Of a stretch of 64,000 nucleotides of DNA, positions 10,874 to 21,182 are shown in pieces. The stretch's first letter is position 1. Each line of letters begins with the position of its first letter. The position numbers and the translations under genes are program-made. The notes beneath the pieces are model-generated. The model saw only the letters and a program-made list of their open reading frames with translations. It searched no databases and was not told the DNA's origin. Origin of the DNA: Amoeboaphelidium occidentale (lineage: Eukaryota; Aphelidiomycota; Aphelidea); NCBI GenBank assembly GCA_023515795.1, contig JALGPX010000024.1, forward strand, positions 33,679 through 97,678, in the 5' to 3' direction.

Positions 10874-13163
10874 ATGGTCCTTTTAAACTTTGGACTTCTG
10901 CATAAATTGCATTCACAGAAAAGTTTCGCTTTAAAATTACTCTCGGGCTCAAGCAGGAGATATTACTACAAGTATAATTTATCTCTGTTCGAAGGATATG
11001 AAAAGGTTCATGCTTTCCGTAGCGTCCTAACTTTCCTCCGTAGCCATTTTCAAAGATATTGATTGCGAACAGAGGGGAAATCGCTTGCAGAGTCATTCGA
11101 ACTTGCAGGAGACTCGACATTAAAACAGTGGCAATTTACTCTGATGCGGATTCACATGCGCAACATGTTCGTTTAGCTGACGAGGCGTACAATGTTGGTC
11201 CTGCTACTTCAAGTCAGAGTTACTTGAATATTGAGAGGATTGTACAAGTTGCAAAGGAAGCAGGCGTTGATGCTGTTCATCCGGGTAAATTATGTGTGGG
11301 ATTGTTGACTTTTAATTGCTTCAGGTTACGGTTTCCTATCTGAGAACTCTAAATTTGTCCACGCACTAAATGAAGCTGGAATAGCTTTTATTGGCCCTTC
11401 GGAAAAGAGTATGGAAGTTATGGGAGACAAGATTACTAGTAAAAGAATAGCAAAGGACGCTGGAGTTTCTACCATTCCTGGATTCGATGGTCCTGCTAAG
11501 GATTTAGATCACGCTCTGGAAATCGCAAACAAGATAGGATATCCTGTCATGTTAAAAGCTAGCCATGGTGGTGGAGGCAAAGGTATGCGTGTCTGTTGGA
11601 CCGATAAAGAGGCGAGGGAAAATTACAAACTTGCCAAAAGTGAAGCAAAGTCAAGTTTTGGTAATGATGAGTTACTTGTTGAAAAATTCATTGACCAACC
11701 CAGGCATATTGAAATTCAGATTATTGGTGATCAGCATGGTAACACTTTTTACTTGCCAGAAAGAGAATGTTCTATTCAAAGACGTAATCAGAAAGTTATT
11801 GAAGAAGCACCTTCGGTACATTTAGATCAAAAAACAAGAGAAGCTATGGGTAAACAAGCTGTTCAGTTAGCAAAGAAGGTTGGATACTTTTCGGCAGGAA
11901 CTGTAGAATTCTTGGTTGATCCAAAAAGAAACTTCTACTTTTTGGAAATGAATACTCGCCTACAAGTTGAGCATCCTATAACTGAGCTTATCACTGAAAT
12001 TGATTTGGTTGAATGTATGTTGCGAGTCGCTGCCAAGCAAAAGCTTCCTTTCAAACAGGAAGACATAAAAATGAAAGGTTGGGCAATTGAGTCTAGAGTG
12101 TACGCAGAAGATCCAACAAAATATTTGCCGTCAATCGGAACATTGACTACTTATATTGAACCAAAAACAAGTGAAACAGTGAGATGTGATTCTGGCGTAG
12201 TTGAGGGAAGTGAAATCTCGGTTTATTATGATCCAATGATTTGCAAGTTGTGCACTTATGGACAGGATAGAGCTGAGGCGCTCAAACACATGGAAGTCGC
12301 ACTTGACCAATATGTTATTCAAGGTTTGATTTGGGTTTTTTGAATTTAATTGTTTAGGATTGACTCACAATATTCCGTTGTTACGAGAAGTTATTCATCA
12401 TCCAAGATTTGTGGAGGGAAGATTGTCAACCAAGTTTTTGGCAGAAGAATTTCCAAAGGGATTTGAAGGACACCAGTTGAGTACAGAAGAGCACAAGACT
12501 TTACTGGCCTTGGCTTCATGGATGTACTGCTTTAGAGACGTGAGAAACAGATCGTGGGTAAATAGGAGCTCAGAAGATCAGCCAGATTTACCATTCGAAT
12601 GGAAACTTCATCTCGGAATTAAAGGCCAGCATGGACAACAGATAGAAAGCTCTCCTGTTGCTGTGAAATTACTTCAAAGCGGAGACTTGCAGACTGAGTT
12701 CGCAGATAAATCCAAGAATGTTGTTTCTGGAAATTGGGCCGTGGAGTCTTCTCTGATGAAGGGGGTTGTTGATGGTAAAGAGCATTTTATTCAGTACTTG
12801 GATCGATTGCCTTTAGGTTTCAGAGTGTCATTCTTGGGAACCAAGTATGATATTCAGGCATTAACTGAAACTCAAAACGACCTTGTTAAGTACATGAAAG
12901 AGAAGCCAAAACTAGATCTATCCAATAGCGTTTTGTCACCTATGCCTGGTGTGGTTGTATCTCTGGCTGTGAAAGAGGGTGACATCATAACAGAAGGTGC
13001 GGAAGTCTGTGTCGTAGAGGCCATGAAAATGCAGAACGTCTTGAGATCACATCAAGCTGGTAAGGTGAAGTCTATCCGTGTTAAAGAAAATCAATCTGTA
13101 CAAGCTAATGATATACTGGTTGAAATCGAAGAGGTTGAAGTACAGACAGGGCCAAAGAAATAA
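10874..13163 (+). CDS. PCCA: Propionyl-CoA carboxylase alpha subunit, mitochondrial
   Basis: This is the biotin carboxylase plus biotin-carrier subunit of mitochondrial propionyl-CoA carboxylase. Exons 10874-11005, 11044-11284, 11325-12323 and 12358-13163 (introns 38, 40 and 34 nt) give 725 residues; human PCCA has 728. The first 44 residues form a basic, Ser/Arg-rich mitochondrial targeting segment. The biotin-carboxylase domain begins [19 protein letters not shown]. It contains the ATP-grasp loop [31 protein letters not shown] and the catalytic [13 protein letters not shown]. The C-terminal carrier domain has the biotin-accepting lysine in VVEAMKMQN, at about residue 681. Middle sequences such as [18 protein letters not shown] match PCCA better than MCCA or pyruvate carboxylase. 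The third intron falls just before that segment. The beta-subunit gene is nearby on the opposite strand. Confidence 0.96.
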
Positions 13164-13195
13164 ATATCAAGCGAAAAGGGAATATCACGTCTATT

Positions 13196-15149
13196 TTACG
13201 GGAAAATCGAATCCTTTTTAGGGACATTTGGTGTCTGTACGCTAAAAGACGATCCAGGTCTTGAACCCAATGTTGTAGCAACAAGAGATGATGCGCCACT
13301 GGTTCTTGGAGACCTTCCGATCATCTGGTTATTTTGAGCAGTATAAATCGGATTTAGCTGAGGGCTAGCTTGACCTTGATATGTTTGATACATTGGACCT
13401 GCCATCATTTGTGGCTGATTTGCCGTGTATCCATAAGGACTTAACTGCGGTGTCTGATATAATGAAGAAACTCCTGCAAAACCGAGAGATGTACTGCCAT
13501 TAGACTGAATTGATGATACGCTAATTCTGCCTCTTGACGTTTGAGCTTGTAGAGGATTCATTGGATCTCCAAATTGATTGAACTGAAAACCAGATGTCCC
13601 TGTTGCCATTCTTTGCGATGGACCACTTGAAACAGATGAAGACCTGGACTGTACTTCTACCCGCGGAGGCTCTGAAAAGGCTTCAAACAATTCAGCAGCA
13701 GATGAGCCCATAATACTGTTGGTCTGAGAAGGTGCAGGAGGATTCAAAGAAATCAAATTGGACGGAGAGCTAGGTATTTGATTAGTCGTGGAACTTTGGT
13801 TTGTAGCTGTAATACCAAATGCGTCATCAAAAGGGGCTGAAGGCTGTATTTCAATAACTGGAGCAGTACTTGTAGCAAACGGGTCAACATCATTTGAAGG
13901 GAATGCCTTCAGAGTATCAAACACGTTTTGCTGAGAATTGGCTCCACTGCTAGTTACTGAAAAAACGTCGGCAGAGTTCGCTGAAGGAGTTGCAGAGTGG
14001 CCCTTTTGAATTCTTCCACGTCGTTGTGCTACAGGTGGCGATAATTTCAGGCCTTGAGATGGTGCTGCATTTGTTGGTGCAAATAATGGGACGCTATCCT
14101 GATCGTCTTCTTCCTTAGCTTCCATTCTCTCCATTTCTTGATACTTGTTTTGTATTCCTTCCGGAATTGGTTCCCCTTTTAATTGGCATACCCGCTCGAG
14201 AACTCTATAGATATTTGGTCTGCAGGAAGGCTCTTCGGAAAGAAGCCAATCTATAAAGCTCCTAATGCCTTCAGACACTCTTATATTCTGTGGATGAACA
14301 TATGAGTGATTAAGAATAGCCATCTTTCCGTCTGCTTCAAATGGAGTCACAAAGTAGCACAGCTTATACAAAAATACGCCTACAGATTTCAGCTATCATA
14401 GACCGTTATGTTACCCATGGCCCAGACATCTGTCTTTTCAGTAAGTCCCCGCTTCCGGTATAAGTCAAGCATTTCAGGCGCTCGATAAGCTAAAGTTGTT
14501 TGTCTCTCTAGCTCATCTTCAAGAGCTGATATCTCAGAAGAACTCAATGTAGTCCTTGGTGGAATAATCCTTGTAGTGCATGATCCAAAGTCACATAGCT
14601 TAAATATAGGCTCTCGACCATTTTGGCATATCAGTATGTTTTCTACTTTGATATCTCTGTGCACAATCGGCGGCTGGAGATAGTGTAGATAAAGAACAGC
14701 TTCTGTTGTCTCTTTCATGATCTTTAGTACTTCTTGTTCAGAGAACTTGGTCTGCATTTTACTATTCATTGCCTGAACCAGAGAGTAAGGACAATATTCC
14801 ATCGCAATGAATATCTCTTTCCCCGTTAGATTAGAATCAAAGTACTGAACAATGTTCTTGTGCTTCAATGTCTTCATGATCTCCACCTCTGATAGCAAGG
14901 CTCGTTGTATTTTTGCATCAGGTGGCATGACAATATGTTTAATCGCTACTTGTACTCCATCTGGAACTCTTCTAGATAAGTATACTCTTGCGAAGCCGCC
15001 TATTCAAGATGTTAACATTGATTTCGAGATCTGCGCATACCCTCAGCGATCTGCTTTTCTATTTGATAAAGTCCACTACCAACCCTCAAAGGAGGATTGC
15101 TGTTATTATTGCCGTTATTACTGGTTGGCTTTTGGAACACTGAATCCAT
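13196..15149 (-). CDS. Ark/Prk (AAK1/NAK family) endocytic kinase
   Basis: This kinase phosphorylates endocytic adaptors and actin regulators at cortical sites. Exons 15149-15041, 14999-14415 and 14379-13196 (introns 41 and 35 nt) give 625 residues. The N-terminal kinase domain has IAEGGFARVYLSRR (Gly-rich loop), VAIKHI, IVHRDIKVENIL and KLCDFGS. TLAYRAPEMLDLY follows, as in AAK1 and Ark1. After the kinase, a Gln/Asn/Ser/Pro-rich tail of about 300 residues carries DPF and related short motifs (VDPFATS), which in this family bind clathrin adaptors. The stop codon is 32 bp from the convergent PCCA stop. Ark1, Prk1 or Akl1 orthology cannot be chosen from sequence alone. Confidence 0.88.
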
Positions 15150-15240
15150 GTACTGAATGTTGAAACAAGGCGACTAGCCGATTGATACCGCTCAAGTCGT
15201 AACACATTTAGGCCCAATTTTTCAGTAGGATGATTAACAT

Positions 15241-15757
15241 CTATTCATTAATTAAAGAACCAACTTTAGTGTATTTAAAATTTAGTTTTGCTTTCCATTC
15301 TGCAAGCGATTCCGATTCCGCGGTTGAAAGATGATGCACTTCCCTGGGATCTAAGGAAAACACACTCTCATCAAAAGAATCTTTAGCAAACGCCATAGTG
15401 CAGTCCTTTCCAGCAAATATGTGATATGGTCCGTCTAAAGAGTTAGTCAGTTAGTCTTGTAATTGAACCTTTTCCGTAAAAATTCCTTCCCTTGGAGACG
15501 TCATAGATAGCTCCATCCACTCCTATCAGAATGGGCTTGTATATATCAATCCCGTTGTAATCTGCTAGCTGCTGCCTAGTTAGCAATTTTTCAACCGGAA
15601 CTTCAGAGGTTTCAAAGCCTTTGCGACTAACAAAGACCTCTGGGTTATCTGGAAAGAAGGTATCTTTAAACAATTTTCCAATAATATACACTATTCCGAT
15701 GGCAAGAAATGTATTCACGCTCGTATTCAGGGCAGAGTCTAGTATTTCTTCAATCAT
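15241..15757 (-). CDS. Membrane-associated progesterone receptor-like haem protein (Dap1 family)
   Basis: This is an ER membrane cytochrome-b5-like haem protein. The yeast relative Dap1 supports the P450 Erg11 in sterol synthesis. Exons 15757-15469 and 15434-15241 (intron 34 nt, with two CTAAC motifs) give 160 residues, the normal MAPR size. An N-terminal hydrophobic anchor (TFLAIGIVYIIG) is followed by the MAPR core: LTRQQLADYNGI, GAIYDVSKGRNFYGK, DGPYHIFAGKD and WKAKLNFKYTKVG. The Tyr in FYG and the Tyr in GPYHIF occupy the haem-ligand positions of the family. It starts only 29 bp from the divergent XPD gene. The family call is firm; sterol involvement is known for relatives and inferred here. 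Confidence 0.9.
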
Positions 15758-15786
15758 TTTTGGTTAATCATTTCACCGCTGAGCAA

Positions 15787-18103
15787 ATGAAGTTTAAAAT
15801 TGACGACTTAGAGGTCCTATTCCCATATGATTACATTTACCCGGAACAATACGATTATATGGTTTACTTGAAGAGGCTCTTGGATTCGGGCGTAATTTCG
15901 ACAAATTTAAGTTTTAATGGTTTGTCAGGGACATGGCGTATTGGAAATGCCGTCTGGTACCGGGAAGACGATAACACTCTTATCTTTAATTGTTGCATAT
16001 CAGCAGTCGAGTGTCAATAACCGGTCAAGGCAGCTGATATATTGTTCCAGAACGGTTCAAGAAATCGAGAAAGCGTTAGCAGAGTTACAGCGACTTATTG
16101 AATATCGCGAGCAAGTGTTGCAGAAGAAGGAAGAATTCATAGCTCTTGGCTTAGCTTCAAGAAAGAATCTTTGTATTAATCCAGATGTTAATTATGAACG
16201 CAATGGTGCCATTCTAGACGCTAAATGCATGAGTTTGACAGCGTCTTGGATAAGAGAAACATCAGGAGACGCAGGCGGTGGAGGCAATGAGCCACGAAAG
16301 ACTTGTGCATTCTATGAAACATTAGTTCATTCTCCTGAAATGTCTCAACTGGCTCCCGGAGTTTATACCATACAAGACCTGAAGGAGTTTGGGGAACAGC
16401 AAGGGCTGTGTCCGTATTTCTTAGCTCGAAGGACTATTAAAGTAGCAAACGTTGTGATTTATTCTTTTCATTATTTGTTGGATCCCAAAGTCGCTCAGCT
16501 AGTCTCAAAAGAAGTTCGCAAAGATTCCATTGTGGTGTTTGATGAGGCGCATAACATTGATAACGTTTGCATAGAATCCATGTCCATAGATTTGAACAGA
16601 AACATACTAGAGTCTAGCTTGAATGGGCTAAACGCATTATCAGATCGTATTCAAAGATTAAAAGAAACCAATAAGCAGAAATTGGAGAATGAATATAAGC
16701 AATTAGTGAAAGGCTTGCTTGACTCAAGACAAAACAGAGAATCCGATTTAATCATGGCTAATCCTGTTCTTCCTGATGATCTATTGAAGGAATCTGTACC
16801 CGGTAATATTAGAAAGGCAGAGCATTTTGTTGCATTCTTGAAGCGATTTATCGAATACTTGAAGATCAAACTTAAGAGCCGGCATGTTTACAGTGAGACA
16901 TGTTTATCTTTTATGTTAGGTTTAAAGGATTCCACTTATATTGAACAAAAAGCATTACGATTTACGTTTGAACGATTATCATCTTTAGTGAGGACGCTTG
17001 AAATTACAAACCTGAGTGACTTCACTCATTTATTGAAGGTTGCTAACTTTGCAACAATTATAAGTAACTATCTGGAAGGATTCTTGTTGATTATGGAGCC
17101 GTTTGATTCCATTACGAGCACTGTCTTTAATCCAACATTGCATTTGACATGCTTAGATGCTTCCATAGCTATAAAACCGATCTTTGAAAGGTTCAAATCG
17201 GTCGTCATAACATCAGGAACCTTGTCACCGTTGGAAATGTATCCGAGAATTCTTCAATTTAATCCAGCGATTTTGCAGTCGTTAGATATCTCATTCACGC
17301 GGAATAACTGTTTCTCTCCTTTGATTATAACAAGAGGCTCTGATCAGGTAGCTATAACAAGTAAATTTGAACTACGAAATGATCCTGCTGTTGTCAGGAA
17401 CTACGGAAATATTCTTATCGAATTATGCAAAATTATACCAGATGGAATTGTTGCATTCTTTCCTTCTTATATCTATATGGAATCCATTGTCGCATTATGG
17501 CAAGAAATGCATATCCTTGACAAGGTCTTAAAACACAAGGTTATCTTTGTGGAAACTCCTGATGCTGTTGAAACATCTTACGCTCTTGAGAACTACAGAA
17601 AAACTTGCGATTCAGGAAGAGGCGCGATCCTTTTGAGCGTTGCTAGAGGAAAAGTCGCTGAGGGAATCGACTTTGATAACAATTATGGCCGAGCTGTCGT
17701 GATGATCGGAATTCCTTATCAGTATACGGAAAGTAGAATTTTAAAAGCAAGACTCGAGTATTTGAGGCACAATTTTCAGATCAACGAGAATGACTTTCTA
17801 ACTTTTGATGCCATGAGACAGGCTGCTCAATGTGTTGGAAGAGTCATTCGCGGTAAAACAGATTATGGACTAATGGTTTTCGCCGATAAGCGTTTTAATA
17901 GGCAAGACAAAAGAGGCAAACTCCCTAAATGGATCGGTTCTAGTATTAGTGAAGTGAATTCGAACTTATCGCTCGACGTCGCACTGGGCCAGACAAAGAA
18001 GTTCTTGCGTGAAATGGCGCAGCCATACGATTTAAGAGAAAAGATAGGGGTATCGCTGTTAAGAGAAGAAGATTTGGTAAACAGGAGTCGTAACCTTGCG
18101 TAA
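15787..18103 (+). CDS. RAD3: TFIIH DNA helicase XPD/Rad3
   Basis: This is a 5'-3' helicase of TFIIH for nucleotide-excision repair and transcription. Exons 15787-15891 and 15929-18103 (intron 37 nt) give 759 residues; human XPD has 760. It begins with MKFKIDDLEVLFPYDYIYPE. The Walker A loop EMPSGTGKT has its Lys at about residue 48. DEAH lies at about 240-243. All four Fe-S cysteines are present at about 117, 135, 161 and 196 (motifs KNLCINP, AKCMSL, KTCAFY and GLCPYF). C-terminal motifs include ILLSVARGKVAEGIDF and AAQCVGRVIRGKTDYGLM. The intron falls between the N-terminal helix and Walker A. The divergent start of the Dap1-like gene is 29 bp away. Confidence 0.98.
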
Positions 18104-18144
18104 GGAATAAACCAGAACTTTAGATTTTTGATTCTGTTTCAAAA

Positions 18145-19029
18145 ATGCTCGGATCAGCTTCTAACTCTTTGGCTGCTTCTTTCGATAGCTTAAACATTAA
18201 GGACAGTGCAGACTTTGGACTGAAAACTCCTTCAAAAGAAGTATTGGAGGAGAATAAGACCCCTGCCTCTTACAACAGCTCAGAATCGCCTGAATTCGTC
18301 TCTCCTACAAGAAATGTAAGGCAAAACGCAAAAAGGGTTAGTATGACAAAGATTAACTCTATTCCTGGTTTACCTTCAATAAGGAAGTCAGATTATAATC
18401 CCGTTGCTCAAGAACAGTTGGGCTTGTCAGGTCAAATGGAACACGACAATGATGAAACAGCCTTGACAATACAGCACCCTCAAGAATGGAATGCTTCCGT
18501 ATCTAAAAAGGCTGAAACTTCATTTGCCCACAGATGCCCATGGACGCCTGATCTTAGAATGAGGTATTTCTTAATGGAAACTTCAGCTGACCTCGCTTGT
18601 TCATAGAAAGTCTCCGGCTAATGGCATAGGGAACAATGATGCTAGATTTCAGAGTACAGCGTCACCAAGAACACCATTCGTTTCTCAGGCAAATGTCAAG
18701 AGAATGAAGCAGGTGTCTCAGCTGAGCAGAGCACACGTAACTTTTACTTGATCAGAGTTGAAACCATTTAGATAATTACTCCTGCTGCTCCCGTTTTTAA
18801 TCCATCTGATGATAATGAAAATCCAAGTTTTGCAAAGCCCAAAGATAAACCAAAGACTTGCACTATTGATGGCTTAAAAGCTGAAGTAGCGGCGTTGACC
18901 AAAAAGCTATCGGAAGAAACAAAAGCGAAGAACGCGCTGGAAGAGAAGTACCAAAATGAAGTTAAAAAGAGACTTAAGCTCGAAATGGAGTTGAAACTGT
19001 TAAAGAAGGAACAAAAACTGATGCACTAA
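18145..19029 (+). CDS. Hypothetical protein with C-terminal coiled coil
   Basis: No family was recognised. Exons 18145-18563, 18607-18736 and 18772-19029 (introns 43 and 35 nt) join in phase to 268 residues. The first 190 or so residues are Ser/Pro/Asn-rich and look disordered, with repeated S/T-P sites (LKTPSKE, FVSPTRN, SPRTPFVS), possible targets of a proline-directed kinase such as CDK. The last 60 residues are a clear charged coiled coil (LKAEVAALTKKLSEETKAK onward, ending KKEQKLMH). A cell-cycle-regulated structural or spindle/septum protein is conceivable, but that is speculation. It follows the XPD gene by 41 bp on the same strand and ends 13 bp from the convergent eIF2B-alpha stop. 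Confidence 0.7.
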
Positions 19030-19042
19030 ATATATTTTCCAT

Positions 19043-19969
19043 TCAGTAGTATAACTTGATCAACTCGTCACTGACACCAGACGGAGTGAGCACACCGAGA
19101 TCCGTCCATAGAAGCGTGATATATTGTGGAGGCGTGTAATCAATATCGCTAAACTTGTCTTTGTGTTCCACATTCTCATCATGACGCCTTACATACGGCA
19201 AATCATACTGATTAAGAGGATATAACCGAACGAATTTAAACGATTCAGCTGCGCAATACAAAGGAATCCGAGCTGCCTTTGCTATCATCGCTATTTGATA
19301 TGTTCCAACAGAATTTATCAACCCTCCATTCTCAACTATCCCTTCCGCGCCAACCAAGACCATGTTAATTCTCTCAATATTGTAGCCAACAGCAGAATCC
19401 AGTATAAGTTCGCATGGTACTCCAAGTTTCTTTAATGCCTCATGAACACGAAGCCCACCCATAGAAGGGCGTGACTCTGTGCAGAATACTCTAAAACGCT
19501 TGTTCTGTTTGGCTGCACACTCTAAAATCCCCATAACAACACGCGAATATGAGTGCACCAGAATGACCGAGCCATCTCTTATGAAATCCTGTGAGTATTT
19601 GACAATCTTCTGTTTCTGAGTTGATGCTTTTTGCACAACCATGTTGCCAGACTTCAATAGAATTTCCTTACAAGTCTCGAACTCTGCTTCATGACTGGAA
19701 ACTGTAAGAAATCTTAGGAACAAATCGCAGCCTGCCATCACGGATATCGGATGCTCTGATGTGCTCTTTAGAACTTCGCTAGCTTCTTTTATGGTCTGCA
19801 TAAACTCCGACATCGTCGTTGCCTTTGAATGCCTAATGACTTCTAGCAAAGCCTGAATTGCAGCGACTGGCGCAGACAATTCCGGATTTAATTTCATGAT
19901 ATTGTGGAACGCCTTTTCTATGTCCGATGCGCTGAAAGCATTCGAAGTACTTACGAGTGATGATTGCAT
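19043..19969 (-). CDS. GCN3: Translation initiation factor eIF2B subunit alpha
   Basis: This is a regulatory subunit of the eIF2B guanine-nucleotide exchange factor. It senses phosphorylated eIF2. A single exon encodes 308 residues from the ATG at 19969, matching the family size of about 305. An in-frame ATG at 20035 would add 22 basic residues but would overlap the divergent deacetylase start, so the shorter form is preferred. Diagnostic stretches are APVAAIQALLEVIRHS, DGSVILVHSYSRVV, FCTESRPSMGGLRVHEAL, GAEGIVENGGLINSVGTYQ and the ending ITLLWTDLGVLTPSGVSDEL. These separate it from eIF2B beta and delta and from methylthioribose-1-phosphate isomerase. Confidence 0.95.
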   Translation of the reverse strand: MQSSLVSTSNAFSASDIEKAFHNIMKLNPELSAPVAAIQALLEVIRHSKATTMSEFMQTIKEASEVLKSTSEHPISVMAGCDLFLRFLTVSSHEAEFETCKEILLKSGNMVVQKASTQKQKIVKYSQDFIRDGSVILVHSYSRVVMGILECAAKQNKRFRVFCTESRPSMGGLRVHEALKKLGVPCELILDSAVGYNIERINMVLVGAEGIVENGGLINSVGTYQIAMIAKAARIPLYCAAESFKFVRLYPLNQYDLPYVRRHDENVEHKDKFSDIDYTPPQYITLLWTDLGVLTPSGVSDELIKLYY

Positions 19970-20017
19970 TTCGAGATCCTCAGTTCGTGGTTTCGAAAAA
20001 AGAAATGATTGTTTCGA

Positions 20018-20698
20018 ATGAAGGGATTTTGGCATTTAAAAGTGATATACATTCTATTTGCTCGTGCGGCTTTATGCCAGCGTGTTTATGATCATTGTCT
20101 CAGGAATGGTGTTATAGCTCTTACATTTGATGATGGTCCTTGGGTTTGGGACCAAAGAACGAAAAATATCATGGACGTTCTAGATAAGCACGGTATTCCT
20201 GCCACTTTCTTTGTCATTTGCAGCAATATTGCCAACGAAACAGTCGTGGATCTTTTGAAAGATATGGTCGCAAGAGGTCATGAGTTGGGGTTGCATGGCT
20301 TTGAACATAAATCCTTGAAAACAATGTCTGAACCAGAGATCAGGCATTCAATGAGACTTTGTGATAATGTGCTGTTAAATTCTGTTGGTTTCATACCTAA
20401 ACTATACAGAGCACCCTATGGCGAATGGACAGAAGAGGCTAAATTTGTATTAAGCTCATGGGGTAAAGCATTAATTCAGTGGTCTTTTGACTCAAGAGAC
20501 TGGGAATCATTGGACTCAAACCAGATTTATCGCGCGGCAGAATCTCAAATGCTTGCATTCAAACCTGAAGAACACAATTGGATCTCACTGTTTCATGATC
20601 TGTATCAAGAAACGGCATCGTCACTTGACCGAATTATAGCCTCTGCTTTAAGTTTGGGCTATTCGTTTGTGACGATTTCAGAATGCATACGCGAATGA
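20018..20698 (+). CDS. Secreted polysaccharide (chitin) deacetylase, NodB/CE4 family
   Basis: This enzyme removes N-acetyl groups from chitin or a related polymer outside the cell. A single exon encodes 226 residues. The start MKGFWHLKVIYILFARAALC is a signal peptide. All five NodB motifs are visible: TFDDGP, the metal-binding pair in LHGFEH, YRAPYG, DSRDW and LFHDL. A catalytically competent enzyme is therefore likely. There is no C-terminal anchor or chitin-binding module, so it is a minimal, soluble catalytic domain. Chitin as substrate is the fungal default; peptidoglycan or xylan deacetylase cannot be excluded. Its start lies 48 bp from the preferred eIF2B-alpha start and inside that gene's longer alternative reading. 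Confidence 0.88.
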   Translation: MKGFWHLKVIYILFARAALCQRVYDHCLRNGVIALTFDDGPWVWDQRTKNIMDVLDKHGIPATFFVICSNIANETVVDLLKDMVARGHELGLHGFEHKSLKTMSEPEIRHSMRLCDNVLLNSVGFIPKLYRAPYGEWTEEAKFVLSSWGKALIQWSFDSRDWESLDSNQIYRAAESQMLAFKPEEHNWISLFHDLYQETASSLDRIIASALSLGYSFVTISECIRE

Positions 20699-20732
20699 TT
20701 CAAAATTCAAAATCTGCAGTGATTTTTCCGGA

Positions 20733-21134
20733 ATGAAAGTTGATAAGAGGAATTTGAAGACTCGAAATAAAAGTATTTTGTTGAAGGGATTTCTAACGCG
20801 GTATTAGAAAAGCTAGAGGCCGTGGACAAAATGGTAAAAAGCATGGAGTCACTATTTGGTGGATCTTCAAAGATGGAGCAGGATATGAGTAGGTCTTAAA
20901 TGTTTCTAAATATCTCAACTTTTAGATACTTCTAAGGGTGCTACAGACGCGGATACAGGGAAGAAGAATATCAAGAATGTTCTAAGGTTAGTTATGATCA
21001 TAAATCATCCTAATCATTCTCCTCTCAGGACACAACCACGACAAGAAACCACGACAAAAGACAAACTTCAAGCGAAAATAGCGAAGGCCATGGAAAGAAG
21101 GAGGAAGCGAAAGGATGCTAAACTTGAATACTGA
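20733..21134 (+). CDS. Small basic protein, four exons, possibly nucleolar
   Basis: This 95-residue gene is broken into four exons: 20733-20772, 20808-20888, 20926-20986 and 21029-21134. The introns are 35, 37, 42 nt, with CTAAC or CTAAT before two acceptors. All junctions keep phase from ATG to TGA. The product starts MKVDKRNLKTRNKKKLEAVD and ends KAMERRRKRKDAKLEY. Both ends are strongly basic and the middle is polar. That composition fits a nucleolar or ribosome-assembly peptide, but I do not recognise a family. It lies 34 bp after the deacetylase gene and 48 bp before the SH3-RA gene, all on the plus strand. Confidence 0.6.
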
Positions 21135-21182
21135 TCGCTTTTGAATCCTATAAATAGAATTGTTTCGTTTGTGAAAACAGAT

